Positions 1 through 5,725 of a DNA stretch of 9,058 nt are shown piece after piece. The DNA comes from JBJXGC01 sp046154545 (GTDB lineage Bacteria; Chloroflexota; Dehalococcoidia; Tepidiformales; Tepidiformaceae), in NCBI GenBank assembly GCA_046154545.1, contig JBJXGC010000288.1:1-9058 (forward strand), given 5' to 3'. The stretch's first letter is position 1, and each line of letters begins with the position of its first letter. Both the position numbers and the translations under genes were made by a program. Below the pieces are notes generated by a model. It searched no databases. It saw only the letters and a program-made list of their open reading frames with translations, and had not been told where the DNA came from.

Positions 1-2
1 CC

Positions 3-446
3 ATGGCCGACCTCCCCGTCCCGCTCCAGGAGATCCTCAAAGACTTCGCCTTCCTCGACCGCGCCGACCGCATCGACCTGCTGATCGAGTTCGCCGACAA
101 GTTCGTGGACGTGCCCGAAACCATCGCCGGCCGCCCCTTTCCCGAGGCGAACCACGTCACCCGCTGCGAGTCCGAGGCCTTCGTCTTCCCCGAGGACGCC
201 CCCGGCGGCACGCTCAAGTTCCACTTCGCCGTCGAGAACCCACAGGGCCTCTCCGCCAAGGCCTGGGCCGTCATTATGGACGAGACCCTCTCCGGCCAGC
301 CCCTCGACCAGGTCGCGGCCATCGACCCCGGCGTGATCTTCCAAATCTTCGGAAAAGAGCTATCCATGGGTAAAGGCCAGGGCCTTATGGGCATGCTCGA
401 CCACGTCACCACGGCCGCCCGCCGCAAGCTCACCGCGGCCAGCTAA
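3..446 (+). CDS. sufE: SufE family Fe-S cluster assembly sulfur acceptor
   Basis: This 147-residue protein looks like SufE, the cytoplasmic partner that takes persulfide sulfur from the cysteine desulfurase SufS and passes it to the SufBCD scaffold. The family's acceptor cysteine is visible as Cys55 in HVTRCESEAF, matching the GCQS-type active-site loop. The N-terminal helix (LQEILKDFAFLDRADRIDLLIEFAD) and the C-terminal part, with GLSAKAWAVIMDETLSGQP followed by a GKGQGLMGMLDHV helix, fit the SufE fold and its usual length of about 140 residues. The ATG at position 3 gives a natural SufE N terminus, but its ribosome binding site lies outside the window, so the start is not proven. No sufS or sufBCD is visible; a partner may lie upstream. 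A 5-bp hairpin (491-503) after the stop has no T-run and is not a convincing terminator. The family call is confident; the in vivo partner is inferred. Confidence 0.88.
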   Translation: MADLPVPLQEILKDFAFLDRADRIDLLIEFADKFVDVPETIAGRPFPEANHVTRCESEAFVFPEDAPGGTLKFHFAVENPQGLSAKAWAVIMDETLSGQPLDQVAAIDPGVIFQIFGKELSMGKGQGLMGMLDHVTTAARRKLTAAS

Positions 447-572
447 CGACTGTCGCAGATCACGCGCCCGGCAAGGCGACCTCGGTGTCTTGGCGCTTCG
501 CCAGCCTCCCGTACCAGCCTGGGCAACGGCCCCCGCCGGCGGCTATACCCTGATGTTCTCAGACGCATTTCT

Positions 573-577
573 GGAGG
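573..577 (+). promoter_or_regulatory. Ribosome binding site of the glutamate synthase-like gene
   Basis: GGAGG lies 13 nt before the ATG at 591. It is the only good Shine-Dalgarno match in the 144-nt gap after sufE and supports that start, although the spacing is longer than the usual 5-10 nt. Confidence 0.5.
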
Positions 578-590
578 AAACTGGGGCGCG

Positions 591-2147
591 ATGTCCACTG
601 GCTGGCTGATCTTCACCATCATCGGCAGCGCCGCCGTCGCCGGGCTGGCGCTCCTCGTCGTCTACGACCTGACACAGACGAAGCATGCGATCCTCCGGAA
701 CTTCCCGATCATCGGCCACTTCCGCTACTGGCTCGAATTCGTCGGCCCGGAGCTGCGCCAGTACATCGTCACCAGCAACACGGAGGAGCGGCCCTTTAAC
801 CGCGACCAGCGGCGCTGGGTGTATGCCTCGGCCAAGAAGGAGAACAACTACTTCGGCTACGGCTCCAGCGAAGACATGGAGCTGACGCCGAACTACCTGA
901 TCATCAAGCATTCGGCCTTCCCGTTGACATCGCCCGCAGTCGGCCAACCGGGCTACGACGCGCAACACCGGGTGCCGGCGGCGAAGATCCTGGGTGGCAG
1001 GCGGAAGCGGGCGAAGGCCTTCCGCCCGCCCTCGGTCGTCAACATTTCGGGCATGAGCTTCGGCTCGCTCAGCGGCAACGCCGTCACTGCCCTGAACGAG
1101 GGCACGAAGCTGGCCGGCTGCCTCCAGAGCACGGGCGAGGGCAGCCTCTCGCCCTATCACCAGCGTGGCGGCGAGCTGATCTGGCAGCTCGGCACCGGCT
1201 ACTTCGGCGCCCGCACCCCCGACGGGCGCTTCGACCTGGCGAAGGCGAAGGACGTCGTCGCCGCCAACCCGGTCCGCGCCATCGAGGTGAAGCTCAGCCA
1301 GGGCGCCAAGCCGGGGCTCGGTGGCGTGCTCCCCGCCGCCAAGGTGACGAAGGAGATCGCCGCCATCCGCGGTATCCCCATGGGCCGGGACTGCATCAGC
1401 CCGGCCGCCCACCCGGAGTTCCACGACGTCGATACCCTCCTCGACTTCGTCGAGATGCTGGCCGACGCCACCGGCCTGCCCGTGGGCATCAAGTCCGCCG
1501 TCGGCGCTGAGGACTTCTGGCACGAACTGGCGCGAAAGATGGCGACCACCGGCCGCGGCGTCGACTTCATCACGATCGACGGCGGCGAGGGCGGCACCGG
1601 CGCCGGGCCACTCGTCTTCAGCGACCACGTCGCGCTGCCCTTCAAAGTCGGATTCTCCCGGGCCTACCGGGCTTTCGCGGAACAGGGCATCGCCGAAGAG
1701 GTCGTCTTCGTTGGCTCAGGCAAGCTCGGCTTCCCGGAATCTGCCCTCCTCGCCTTCTCCCTGGGCTGCGACATGATCAACGTGGGCCGCGAAGCGATGA
1801 TGGCGATCGGCTGCATCCAGGCCCAGCGCTGCCACACCGACCGTTGCCCCACAGGCGTGGCCACCCAGGACAAGTGGCTGATGCGCGGCCTCGACCCGAT
1901 GGACAAGGCGCCCCGCCTGGCGAACTACGTGCGCACCCTGCGCAAGGAACTCCTCTCGCTCAGCCACGCCTGTGGCGTCGCCCACCCGGCCCTGGTGACC
2001 GCCAACCACATCGAGATCCTCGACGACCACTTCACCGGCGTACCCGCCGGCCACCTCTTCGGGTACCGGGAGGGCTGGGGCATGCCCGCCACGGCGGAAC
2101 AGGCCGAGATCGCCCGCATCATGGCCGAGCTGACGGCGACTAAGTGA
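591..2147 (+). CDS. Membrane-anchored FMN-binding glutamate synthase family protein
   Basis: The 518-residue product carries the FMN-binding synthase domain of glutamate synthase (GltB central domain family) but lacks the glutamine amidotransferase and GXGXG domains of full GltB. Residues about 5-25 form one hydrophobic helix, so it is probably anchored with its catalytic domain in the cytoplasm. Visible family motifs are NISGMSFGSLSGNAV (151-165), TGEGSLSPYH (181-190), KLSQGAKPGLGG (234-245), DFITIDGGEGGTGAGP (325-340) and the [3Fe-4S] cysteines Cys408, Cys414 and Cys419 (CIQAQRCHTDRCP). All residues expected for FMN and cluster binding appear intact. The ATG start is preceded by GGAGG at 573-577, 13 nt away, a slightly long spacing; it begins just before the membrane helix, as in relatives. 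Family members are annotated as glutamate synthase-like, but the true substrate of these stand-alone membrane forms is uncertain. The 3' end overlaps the convergent PIN gene by 8 nt. Confidence 0.92.
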   Translation: MSTGWLIFTIIGSAAVAGLALLVVYDLTQTKHAILRNFPIIGHFRYWLEFVGPELRQYIVTSNTEERPFNRDQRRWVYASAKKENNYFGYGSSEDMELTPNYLIIKHSAFPLTSPAVGQPGYDAQHRVPAAKILGGRRKRAKAFRPPSVVNISGMSFGSLSGNAVTALNEGTKLAGCLQSTGEGSLSPYHQRGGELIWQLGTGYFGARTPDGRFDLAKAKDVVAANPVRAIEVKLSQGAKPGLGGVLPAAKVTKEIAAIRGIPMGRDCISPAAHPEFHDVDTLLDFVEMLADATGLPVGIKSAVGAEDFWHELARKMATTGRGVDFITIDGGEGGTGAGPLVFSDHVALPFKVGFSRAYRAFAEQGIAEEVVFVGSGKLGFPESALLAFSLGCDMINVGREAMMAIGCIQAQRCHTDRCPTGVATQDKWLMRGLDPMDKAPRLANYVRTLRKELLSLSHACGVAHPALVTANHIEILDDHFTGVPAGHLFGYREGWGMPATAEQAEIARIMAELTATK

Positions 2148-2541
2148 GGTCGATGGGGCGGGCGCGACCAGAAGCCGAGATGATGTACGCGAACGGACGC
2201 TCGATATTCGCGTCCACGAGTTCCAGCCATTGCCAGCGGTTGAGCAGCATCCGCAGCACTTCGAAGGAGCGCAGCCTCCCTGTCGCCAGGAAGACGGCTC
2301 CGACCTGATGTTCGATGAGCAGCTGGCGCTCAGCCTCGTTCTCCAGCATCGTCCTGTTTTGCGAGAACAGCAGGAATCCCCGGGCGCCGACTACCGGTAT
2401 CCAATCCGCATCCTTCGTGCCTTTACCTACCAGCTGGTTGTCGCTGTTCGAGGCATAGTGGATCTCCGCGTTGGGCAGCCGGACGAGCTTAAGAGCGCGG
2501 GGGATGCCCGTGCCATTGTCCTCATCGAAGAAGATCCTCAC
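2140..2541 (-). CDS. PIN-like domain toxin, VapC45/DUF5615-type
   Basis: This 133-residue protein resembles the PIN-like toxins typified by M. tuberculosis VapC45, putative RNases of type II toxin-antitoxin modules. It starts with the family's N-terminal acidic strand MRIFFDEDNG (Asp6, Asp8), then has TKDADWIPVVGARG (acidic Asp44 and Asp46), FLLFSQN (residues 57-62), an ERQLLIEHQVGAVFL helix-strand unit (71-85) and a C-terminal RPFAYIISASG strand (115-125). Where many PIN-like proteins have an Asp (T-x-D), this one has Asn62, so activity is not assured; the change may also be typical of its subfamily. The start is GTG at 2539-2541, overlapping the antitoxin stop as GTGA, which suggests translational coupling. 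Third positions are less GC-biased than in neighbouring metabolic genes, consistent with transfer. The stop codon lies inside the 3' end of the convergent upstream gene. The family assignment is from memory of the domain pattern. Confidence 0.72.
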   Translation of the reverse strand: MRIFFDEDNGTGIPRALKLVRLPNAEIHYASNSDNQLVGKGTKDADWIPVVGARGFLLFSQNRTMLENEAERQLLIEHQVGAVFLATGRLRSFEVLRMLLNRWQWLELVDANIERPFAYIISASGRARPIDLT

Positions 2542-3212
2542 GCCGCCCGGAGCACTGCTTCGATCGCTGCGGCGGGTACCTCAAAGTCCTCTTCAAGGTC
2601 AACGATCTTCGCCCCCGCCTTCCATCGCTGGACGATCGTCTCGATCCGGACGTTCGAACCTTCGATTGTCGGCCGACCGGCAGCGTGCTCCGGGTCGATA
2701 ACGACTGGCGTCGCCCTCCCATACGGATAGAATCGCGCAGCCATGCCATCGGCGATGTCGAAGTCCACGAGGTCCATCGTTTCGCCGAATTCGGCGGGTA
2801 AGGCGAATGCGCCGCCAATATCGACTGCGATCCGCGCGCTCGCCGCGTCAGACTGGTCGAACGCGTGCATGATATTGCCGCCCTCGACGGTCAGCCGCTT
2901 GCTGGCGAACGGGAACGGGATGCCCAGCCGCGTGGAGGCGAACTCATGGGCCGCCCGGAGACGTTCGAGGCTTAGCCGCCGGCCGCTGCCCCGGCGATAT
3001 CGAGCGACCACGATCAGCTCTACCAGCTCCAAGAACGAGAGGGAGACCGCGCCATCATCAGGCCGCGGCCCGAGCACTGGTTTCATCCGATGCCCGGGGG
3101 CCTCGTAACCGAGCAGCCAACGCCGGGCGTTCTGAGGCGTCGTGCCGGCCAGGTGGGCGGCCTCGGCGACGGTGTACGTCTTCGCGAATGGCATTGCCCT
3201 GGCAACCGTCAT
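2538..3212 (-). CDS. MerR-like/DUF433 antitoxin of VapB45 type
   Basis: The 224-residue protein has two recognisable parts. Residues about 12-40 (KTYTVAEAAHLAGTTPQNAR onward) look like a MerR-type helix-turn-helix, extended by the LSFLELVELIVVARYR helix (58-73). Residues about 167-224 match DUF433 (VVIDPEHAAGRPTIEGSNVR, then a WKAGAKIVDLEEDFEVPAAAIEAVL helix pair). DUF433 proteins act as antitoxins next to PIN-like toxins; the size and order (large antitoxin first, about 135-residue toxin second) agree with VapBC45 of M. tuberculosis. The ATG at 3210-3212 has GAGGT five nt upstream (complement of 3218-3222); an in-frame ATG six codons later (3192-3194) is an alternative. It overlaps the toxin gene by 4 nt, so the two are almost certainly co-translated. 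The protein probably represses its own promoter, because it carries a DNA-binding domain; this is inferred. An 8-bp inverted repeat lies upstream (3231-3278). Confidence 0.78.
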   Translation of the reverse strand: MTVARAMPFAKTYTVAEAAHLAGTTPQNARRWLLGYEAPGHRMKPVLGPRPDDGAVSLSFLELVELIVVARYRRGSGRRLSLERLRAAHEFASTRLGIPFPFASKRLTVEGGNIMHAFDQSDAASARIAVDIGGAFALPAEFGETMDLVDFDIADGMAARFYPYGRATPVVIDPEHAAGRPTIEGSNVRIETIVQRWKAGAKIVDLEEDFEVPAAAIEAVLRAA

Positions 3213-3230
3213 GGCTTACCTCAGCATCGC

Positions 3231-3278
3231 GCCGGGTGCGCGTTCCAGACACTATGGCGGCGGCAGCCTTCACCCGGC
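3231..3278. repeat. Inverted repeat upstream of the DUF433 antitoxin gene
   Basis: GCCGGGTG at 3231-3238 and its perfect complement CACCCGGC at 3271-3278 are separated by 32 nt. They lie in the 92-nt gap between the SMP-30-like stop and the antitoxin start. The position suits an operator for autoregulation, with arm centres 40 nt apart (about four helical turns). Chance occurrence in GC-rich DNA cannot be excluded. Confidence 0.3.
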
Positions 3279-3304
3279 AAGATCGAACCCCGTAAACGGT
3301 GACC

Positions 3305-4156
3305 CTACGGCCACCCCGCCCCTGCCACCTCCACCCCCACCGTCTCGATCGCTCCGCGGGTCTTCCCGGCGTTAATGTCGTCCAGGGTCCCGGTGGCGGT
3401 CAGCAGGAACAGCGTCCTCCGGTCGGCGCCGCCGAGCATACAGGCGATAGCCATGCGCCCCGGCGTGGGGATGCGCTCCGCCACTTCGCCACCCTCGCGC
3501 ACCCGCAGGAACTCGCCCGTCGTCGGCGAGGCCACCCAGGCGGCGCCTTCCGCGTCGAGACAGATACCGTCCGGCGTCGCCGGGTGCACGCTGGCGAACT
3601 CTCGCCGGTTGCTCAGCCCCCCGTCCGCCGCGATGTCGAAGGCCGTCAGCCGCCGCGCCATGGTCTCCGCCACGACGAGGGTCTTTCCGTCGGCCGTGAT
3701 GGCGCTGCCGTTGGGAAAGCGCATCTCAGCCGCCGCCACCCGTACCGTGCCGTCCGGCTCGGCGAGGATGATGTTCGTCGTCATCTGCCGGCCGTCCGCG
3801 TCGCGCTGCCGGGTCACGCAGCCCACATAGGCCCGGCCTCGGCGGTCGATCACCATATCGTTGCAGTCATCGACCGCGAAGGGCGAGAGGTCGGCGTGAT
3901 CGACCAGCCGGTCACCCTCCACCCGCACCAGCTTCCGGGCGCCCATATCGACCACGATCATCCGCCCATCCGGCAGCCAGCCGATGCCCGAAGGGCGCGC
4001 GCCGCCGAACTCCTGGACGATCTCGGCCTTGCCCCGGGGCGTCACCGACATCACCCGGTGGGCGTGCATGTCGGAGAAGAAGAGGCGGCCGTCCCGCCAG
4101 CGTGGCCCCTCCGGGAAGACGATGCCATCGAGAATCACGACCGGCTCAGCCGTCAT
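3305..4156 (-). CDS. SMP-30/gluconolactonase/LRE family protein
   Basis: The 283-residue product is a six-bladed beta-propeller of the SMP-30/gluconolactonase family, metal-dependent lactone hydrolases that act mostly on sugar lactones; some members have other or unknown substrates. The four expected divalent-metal ligands are visible: Glu16 in FPEGPRW, Asn99 in DDCNDM, Asn149 in FPNGSA and Asp196 in TPDGICLD. Blade-like repeats such as GWLPDGRMIVVD, MVIDRRGRAYVG and ICLDAEGAAWVAS are also visible. The start is the ATG at 4154-4156, chosen because GGAGGG lies 8 nt upstream and FPEGP then falls at the usual distance from the N terminus; an upstream extension to 4231 would add 25 unlikely residues. 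No signal peptide is seen, so it is probably cytoplasmic. It is divergent from the clpS-like gene across 92 nt and is followed by the antitoxin gene on the same strand. The substrate cannot be read from the sequence. Confidence 0.88.
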   Translation of the reverse strand: MTAEPVVILDGIVFPEGPRWRDGRLFFSDMHAHRVMSVTPRGKAEIVQEFGGARPSGIGWLPDGRMIVVDMGARKLVRVEGDRLVDHADLSPFAVDDCNDMVIDRRGRAYVGCVTRQRDADGRQMTTNIILAEPDGTVRVAAAEMRFPNGSAITADGKTLVVAETMARRLTAFDIAADGGLSNRREFASVHPATPDGICLDAEGAAWVASPTTGEFLRVREGGEVAERIPTPGRMAIACMLGGADRRTLFLLTATGTLDDINAGKTRGAIETVGVEVAGAGWP

Positions 4157-4164
4157 GCGAACGA

Positions 4165-4170
4165 CCCTCC
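4165..4170 (-). promoter_or_regulatory. Ribosome binding site fixing the SMP-30-like start
   Basis: The complement reads GGAGGG, 8 nt before the ATG at 4154-4156. It decides this start over longer in-frame alternatives. Confidence 0.6.
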
Positions 4171-4233
4171 ACGCACTTTCGGCGCAGTCTACGCCGCCCG
4201 CCGGAGATGGTTCATCGCAGCCCGCCGCCACGC

Positions 4234-4239
4234 TATAAT
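4234..4239 (+). promoter_or_regulatory. Consensus -10 box (TATAAT) of the clpS-HAD operon, probably leaderless
   Basis: A perfect TATAAT ends 9 nt before the ATG at 4249. Transcription starting about 7 nt downstream of the box would begin at or within 2-3 nt of the start codon, and no Shine-Dalgarno sequence fits in between, so the mRNA is probably leaderless or nearly so. The -35 region at 17-bp spacing (TTCATC, 4211-4216) matches consensus only weakly. The box is seen directly; the leaderless reading is inference. Confidence 0.6.
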
Positions 4240-4248
4240 CCGTGGTCG

Positions 4249-4575
4249 ATGGCGACCACGATCACCAGCCCCGGCACCCGGATCATCGAGGAGACCGACG
4301 AACGGCTCGAACCGCCCTTCCACCTCATCCTCCTCGACGACGACCACCACACCTACCAGTACGTCATCCTCATGCTCGGCAAGGTCTTCGGCTACGGGCC
4401 AGAGAAAGCCTTCGCCATGGCCTGCGCCGTCGATAGCCAGGGCCAGGCCATCCTTATGACCGGCAGCCACGACGAAGCCGAGCGCAAACAGAACCAGGTC
4501 CACAGCTTCGGCGCCGACCCCCTCATGCCCCAGAGCATGGGAAGCATGTCGGCCGTGATCGAACCCGCTTCGTGA
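4249..4575 (+). CDS. Divergent ClpS-family Clp protease adaptor
   Basis: This 108-residue protein has the ClpS core: PPFHLILLDDDHHTYQYVI (22-40), then ML..VFG and EKAFAMACAVDSQGQAI (52-68), and an AERKQNQVHSFGAD helix (77-90). ClpS binds the N domain of ClpA/ClpC and delivers N-degron substrates. The pocket residues equivalent to E. coli Asn34 and His66 are Asp30 and Asp62 here, and the MEFV-type segment is YQYV, so canonical binding of a free alpha-amino group is doubtful. The C terminus SMSAVIEPAS differs from classic ClpS, and I recall a similar ending in other divergent ClpS-like proteins. Start: ATG just after a TATAAT box with no ribosome binding site, suggesting leaderless translation. 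Its stop overlaps the GTG start of the HAD gene (GTGA). Family membership is confident; the function as an N-degron adaptor is not. Confidence 0.85.
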   Translation: MATTITSPGTRIIEETDERLEPPFHLILLDDDHHTYQYVILMLGKVFGYGPEKAFAMACAVDSQGQAILMTGSHDEAERKQNQVHSFGADPLMPQSMGSMSAVIEPAS

Positions 4576-5282
4576 CCACACAGACGAAGGCCGTCCTCTT
4601 CGACCTCGGCGGCACGCTCTTCACCTACCGCCACTTCGAGCGCGCCCGGCGGGAGGGCATCGCCCTCTTCGCGAGCTGGTTCGGCATCGCACCCGCCGCC
4701 GTCGATCAGGCCTTCCTCGACGCCGCGAAGGTCGTCTGGCCGCGGCTCACCGAGCTGCCCTACTATCTCCACCGCGACCTCGGCCGCCAGTCACGCATGG
4801 AGGCGGCCCGCATCCTCGGCGTCGAACTCTCCGCCGAACGCGAGCAGGAGTACCACGACTTCGCCTTCGCCCGCCAGTGCGAGGGCTTCGAACTGCGCCC
4901 CGGCGTCTTCGAGACGCTGACCGAACTGCGCCAGCGCGGGCTTCACCTCGGCATCGTCAGCAACGCCGACCGCTACCAGATCGCCCCCTGGGTGAACAAC
5001 TCCGGGCTCGAATCCTATTTCGACTCCATCCTCTGCAGCGAAGAGGCCCAGAGCTGCAAGCCCGACGCCGCCATCTACCACGAAGCCCTCCGCCGCGCCG
5101 GTTGCGCACCCGCCGAAGCCCTCTTCATCGGCGACACCCCCGACCACGACATCGCCGGCGCAAACGCCGTTGGCCTCCGCTCGGTGCTCATCATCGAACA
5201 CACGGAGATGGGCCTCCCCCGCGGCGACGTCGCCGCCCACCATACGATCCGCGAACTCCCGGAGATCCTGGCGCTCGTCTAA
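4572..5282 (+). CDS. HAD-family hydrolase (IA-like) with atypical motif I
   Basis: The 236-residue cytoplasmic protein shows the haloacid dehalogenase motifs in order: nucleophile Asp11 in VLFDLGGTLF (motif I), Ser130 in GIVSNADR (II), Lys163 in SCKPDAAIY (III) and GDTPDHD (IV, Asp188 and Asp193). A helical cap lies between about residues 18 and 105. In HAD phosphatases the second residue after the nucleophile is Asp, acting as general acid/base; here it is Gly13. That makes ordinary phosphatase chemistry less certain, though related DLGGT proteins occur. The GTG start at 4572-4574 overlaps the clpS-like stop by 4 nt (GTGA), implying coupled translation and perhaps a functional link. The gene ends 60 nt before the convergent hicB remnant, with a GC-rich hairpin in between. 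The substrate is unknown. Confidence 0.87.
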   Translation: MTTQTKAVLFDLGGTLFTYRHFERARREGIALFASWFGIAPAAVDQAFLDAAKVVWPRLTELPYYLHRDLGRQSRMEAARILGVELSAEREQEYHDFAFARQCEGFELRPGVFETLTELRQRGLHLGIVSNADRYQIAPWVNNSGLESYFDSILCSEEAQSCKPDAAIYHEALRRAGCAPAEALFIGDTPDHDIAGANAVGLRSVLIIEHTEMGLPRGDVAAHHTIRELPEILALV

Positions 5283-5288
5283 AGGAGT

Positions 5289-5310
5289 CGCGCCCCTCCG
5301 CGGGCGCGGG
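5289..5310. terminator. GC-rich hairpin after the clpS-HAD operon
   Basis: CGCGCCC (5290-5296) pairs perfectly with GGGCGCG (5303-5309) around a 6-nt loop, and a T-G pair extends the stem. It lies 7 nt after the HAD stop, between convergent genes. There is no T-run on either strand, so it may be a weak bidirectional terminator or a 3'-end stabiliser rather than a classical intrinsic terminator. Confidence 0.4.
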
Positions 5311-5342
5311 TGGCGCTCAACGGCCCGCGCAACCGCACGATG

Positions 5343-5560
5343 TCAGGCCACCCCCACCTCTACGATGCGGGGGCTGCTCGCGGGCTCCGGCACCGGCAGG
5401 CCATCCGCAATCAGGCCCTGGATGGGAAACGCAATGGCTTCGCGAATGAGCGCCTCGACCGCCTCCTCGGTCTCGGCCGCGGCGATACAGCCCGGCAGGT
5501 CGGGACATACGCCCCGAAGCTCGTCGGCCCTTTTTCGATAATGACGGCATATCGCTTCAT
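5343..5560 (-). pseudogene. hicB-like antitoxin gene broken by a 1-nt deletion
   Basis: From the ATG at 5558-5560 the frame reads MKRYAVIIEKGPTSFGAYVP, a typical HicB start, and then becomes meaningless until a stop. Shifting by one base near 5501-5504 restores DLPGCIAAAETEEAVEALI, a REAIAFPIQGLIADGLPVPEP segment and a stop at 5343-5345. Together these give a complete HicB-family antitoxin of about 72 residues. One G or C appears to be missing from the GTCCCGAC stretch, where GTCCCGGAC would keep the frame. A strong ribosome binding site AGGAGG (complement of 5567-5572) lies 6 nt before the ATG, so the gene was recently functional or the missing base is a sequencing error. No hicA toxin gene is seen on either side. 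HicB antitoxins normally neutralise the HicA mRNase; solo hicB-like genes are also common. Confidence 0.75.
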
Positions 5561-5612
5561 TGCCCGCCTCCTCGTCTCAAGCCAGCCTGGCGGTCGCGGG
5601 CCGGCCAATGAA

Positions 5613-5703
5613 GGGTTAACCGCCGAGACGCAAAGGCCGCCAAGAACGAGATACAGATCTCGTCTCCAATTCCTTGACGGGACCTCCGCGCCTTGGCGGT
5701 GTC
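5613..5703. repeat. Inverted-repeat element between hicB remnant and secreted-protein gene
   Basis: The left arm begins with ACCGCCGAGACGC (5619-5631) and contains CCGCCAAG (5637-5644). The right arm is CGCGCCTTGGCGGT (5687-5700); its CTTGGCGG (5692-5699) pairs perfectly with the 5637-5644 segment, and the whole arm pairs 11 of 13 with 5619-5631. In the centre, ACGAGAT (5646-5652) and ATCTCGT (5657-5663) form a perfect 7-bp stem with an ACAG loop. The phrasing resembles short interspersed GC-rich palindromic repeats of the 'accgccaagacgccaag' kind that I recall from many bacterial genomes. It could act as a terminator-like hairpin for the secreted-protein gene, which stops at 5726 on the minus strand. 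Confidence 0.5.
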
Positions 5704-5725
5704 CCTGCCCCACGCGTGTCGCCCG

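Noticed and set aside
489..505. Hairpin TGGCG-CTT-CGCCA after sufE as a terminator
   Set aside because: The stem is only 5 bp and is not followed by a T-run; it is too weak to call.
534..543. CCGCCGGCGG palindrome upstream of the glutamate synthase-like gene
   Set aside because: A 10-bp GC palindrome is expected several times by chance in 9 kb of this composition, and no regulator is linked to it.
543..1628. Long minus-strand open frame (361 codons) opposite the glutamate synthase-like gene
   Set aside because: It is a shadow of the strong C/G third-position bias of the plus-strand gene. Its translation is Ala/Arg/Gly/Asp-rich with no motif, while the plus strand carries intact FMN and [3Fe-4S] motifs.
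3275..3302. tRNA T-arm-like string (GGGGTTCGATC on the minus strand)
   Set aside because: The flanking bases do not form a T-stem, and no acceptor, D or anticodon arms are present; it is a chance match and not a tRNA or an attachment site.
3299..4459. Long plus-strand open frame (386 codons) opposite the SMP-30-like gene
   Set aside because: Its composition is Arg/His/Pro-rich and low in complexity, and it runs through two real genes with recognisable motifs (SMP-30-like on the minus strand, ClpS-like in another plus frame).
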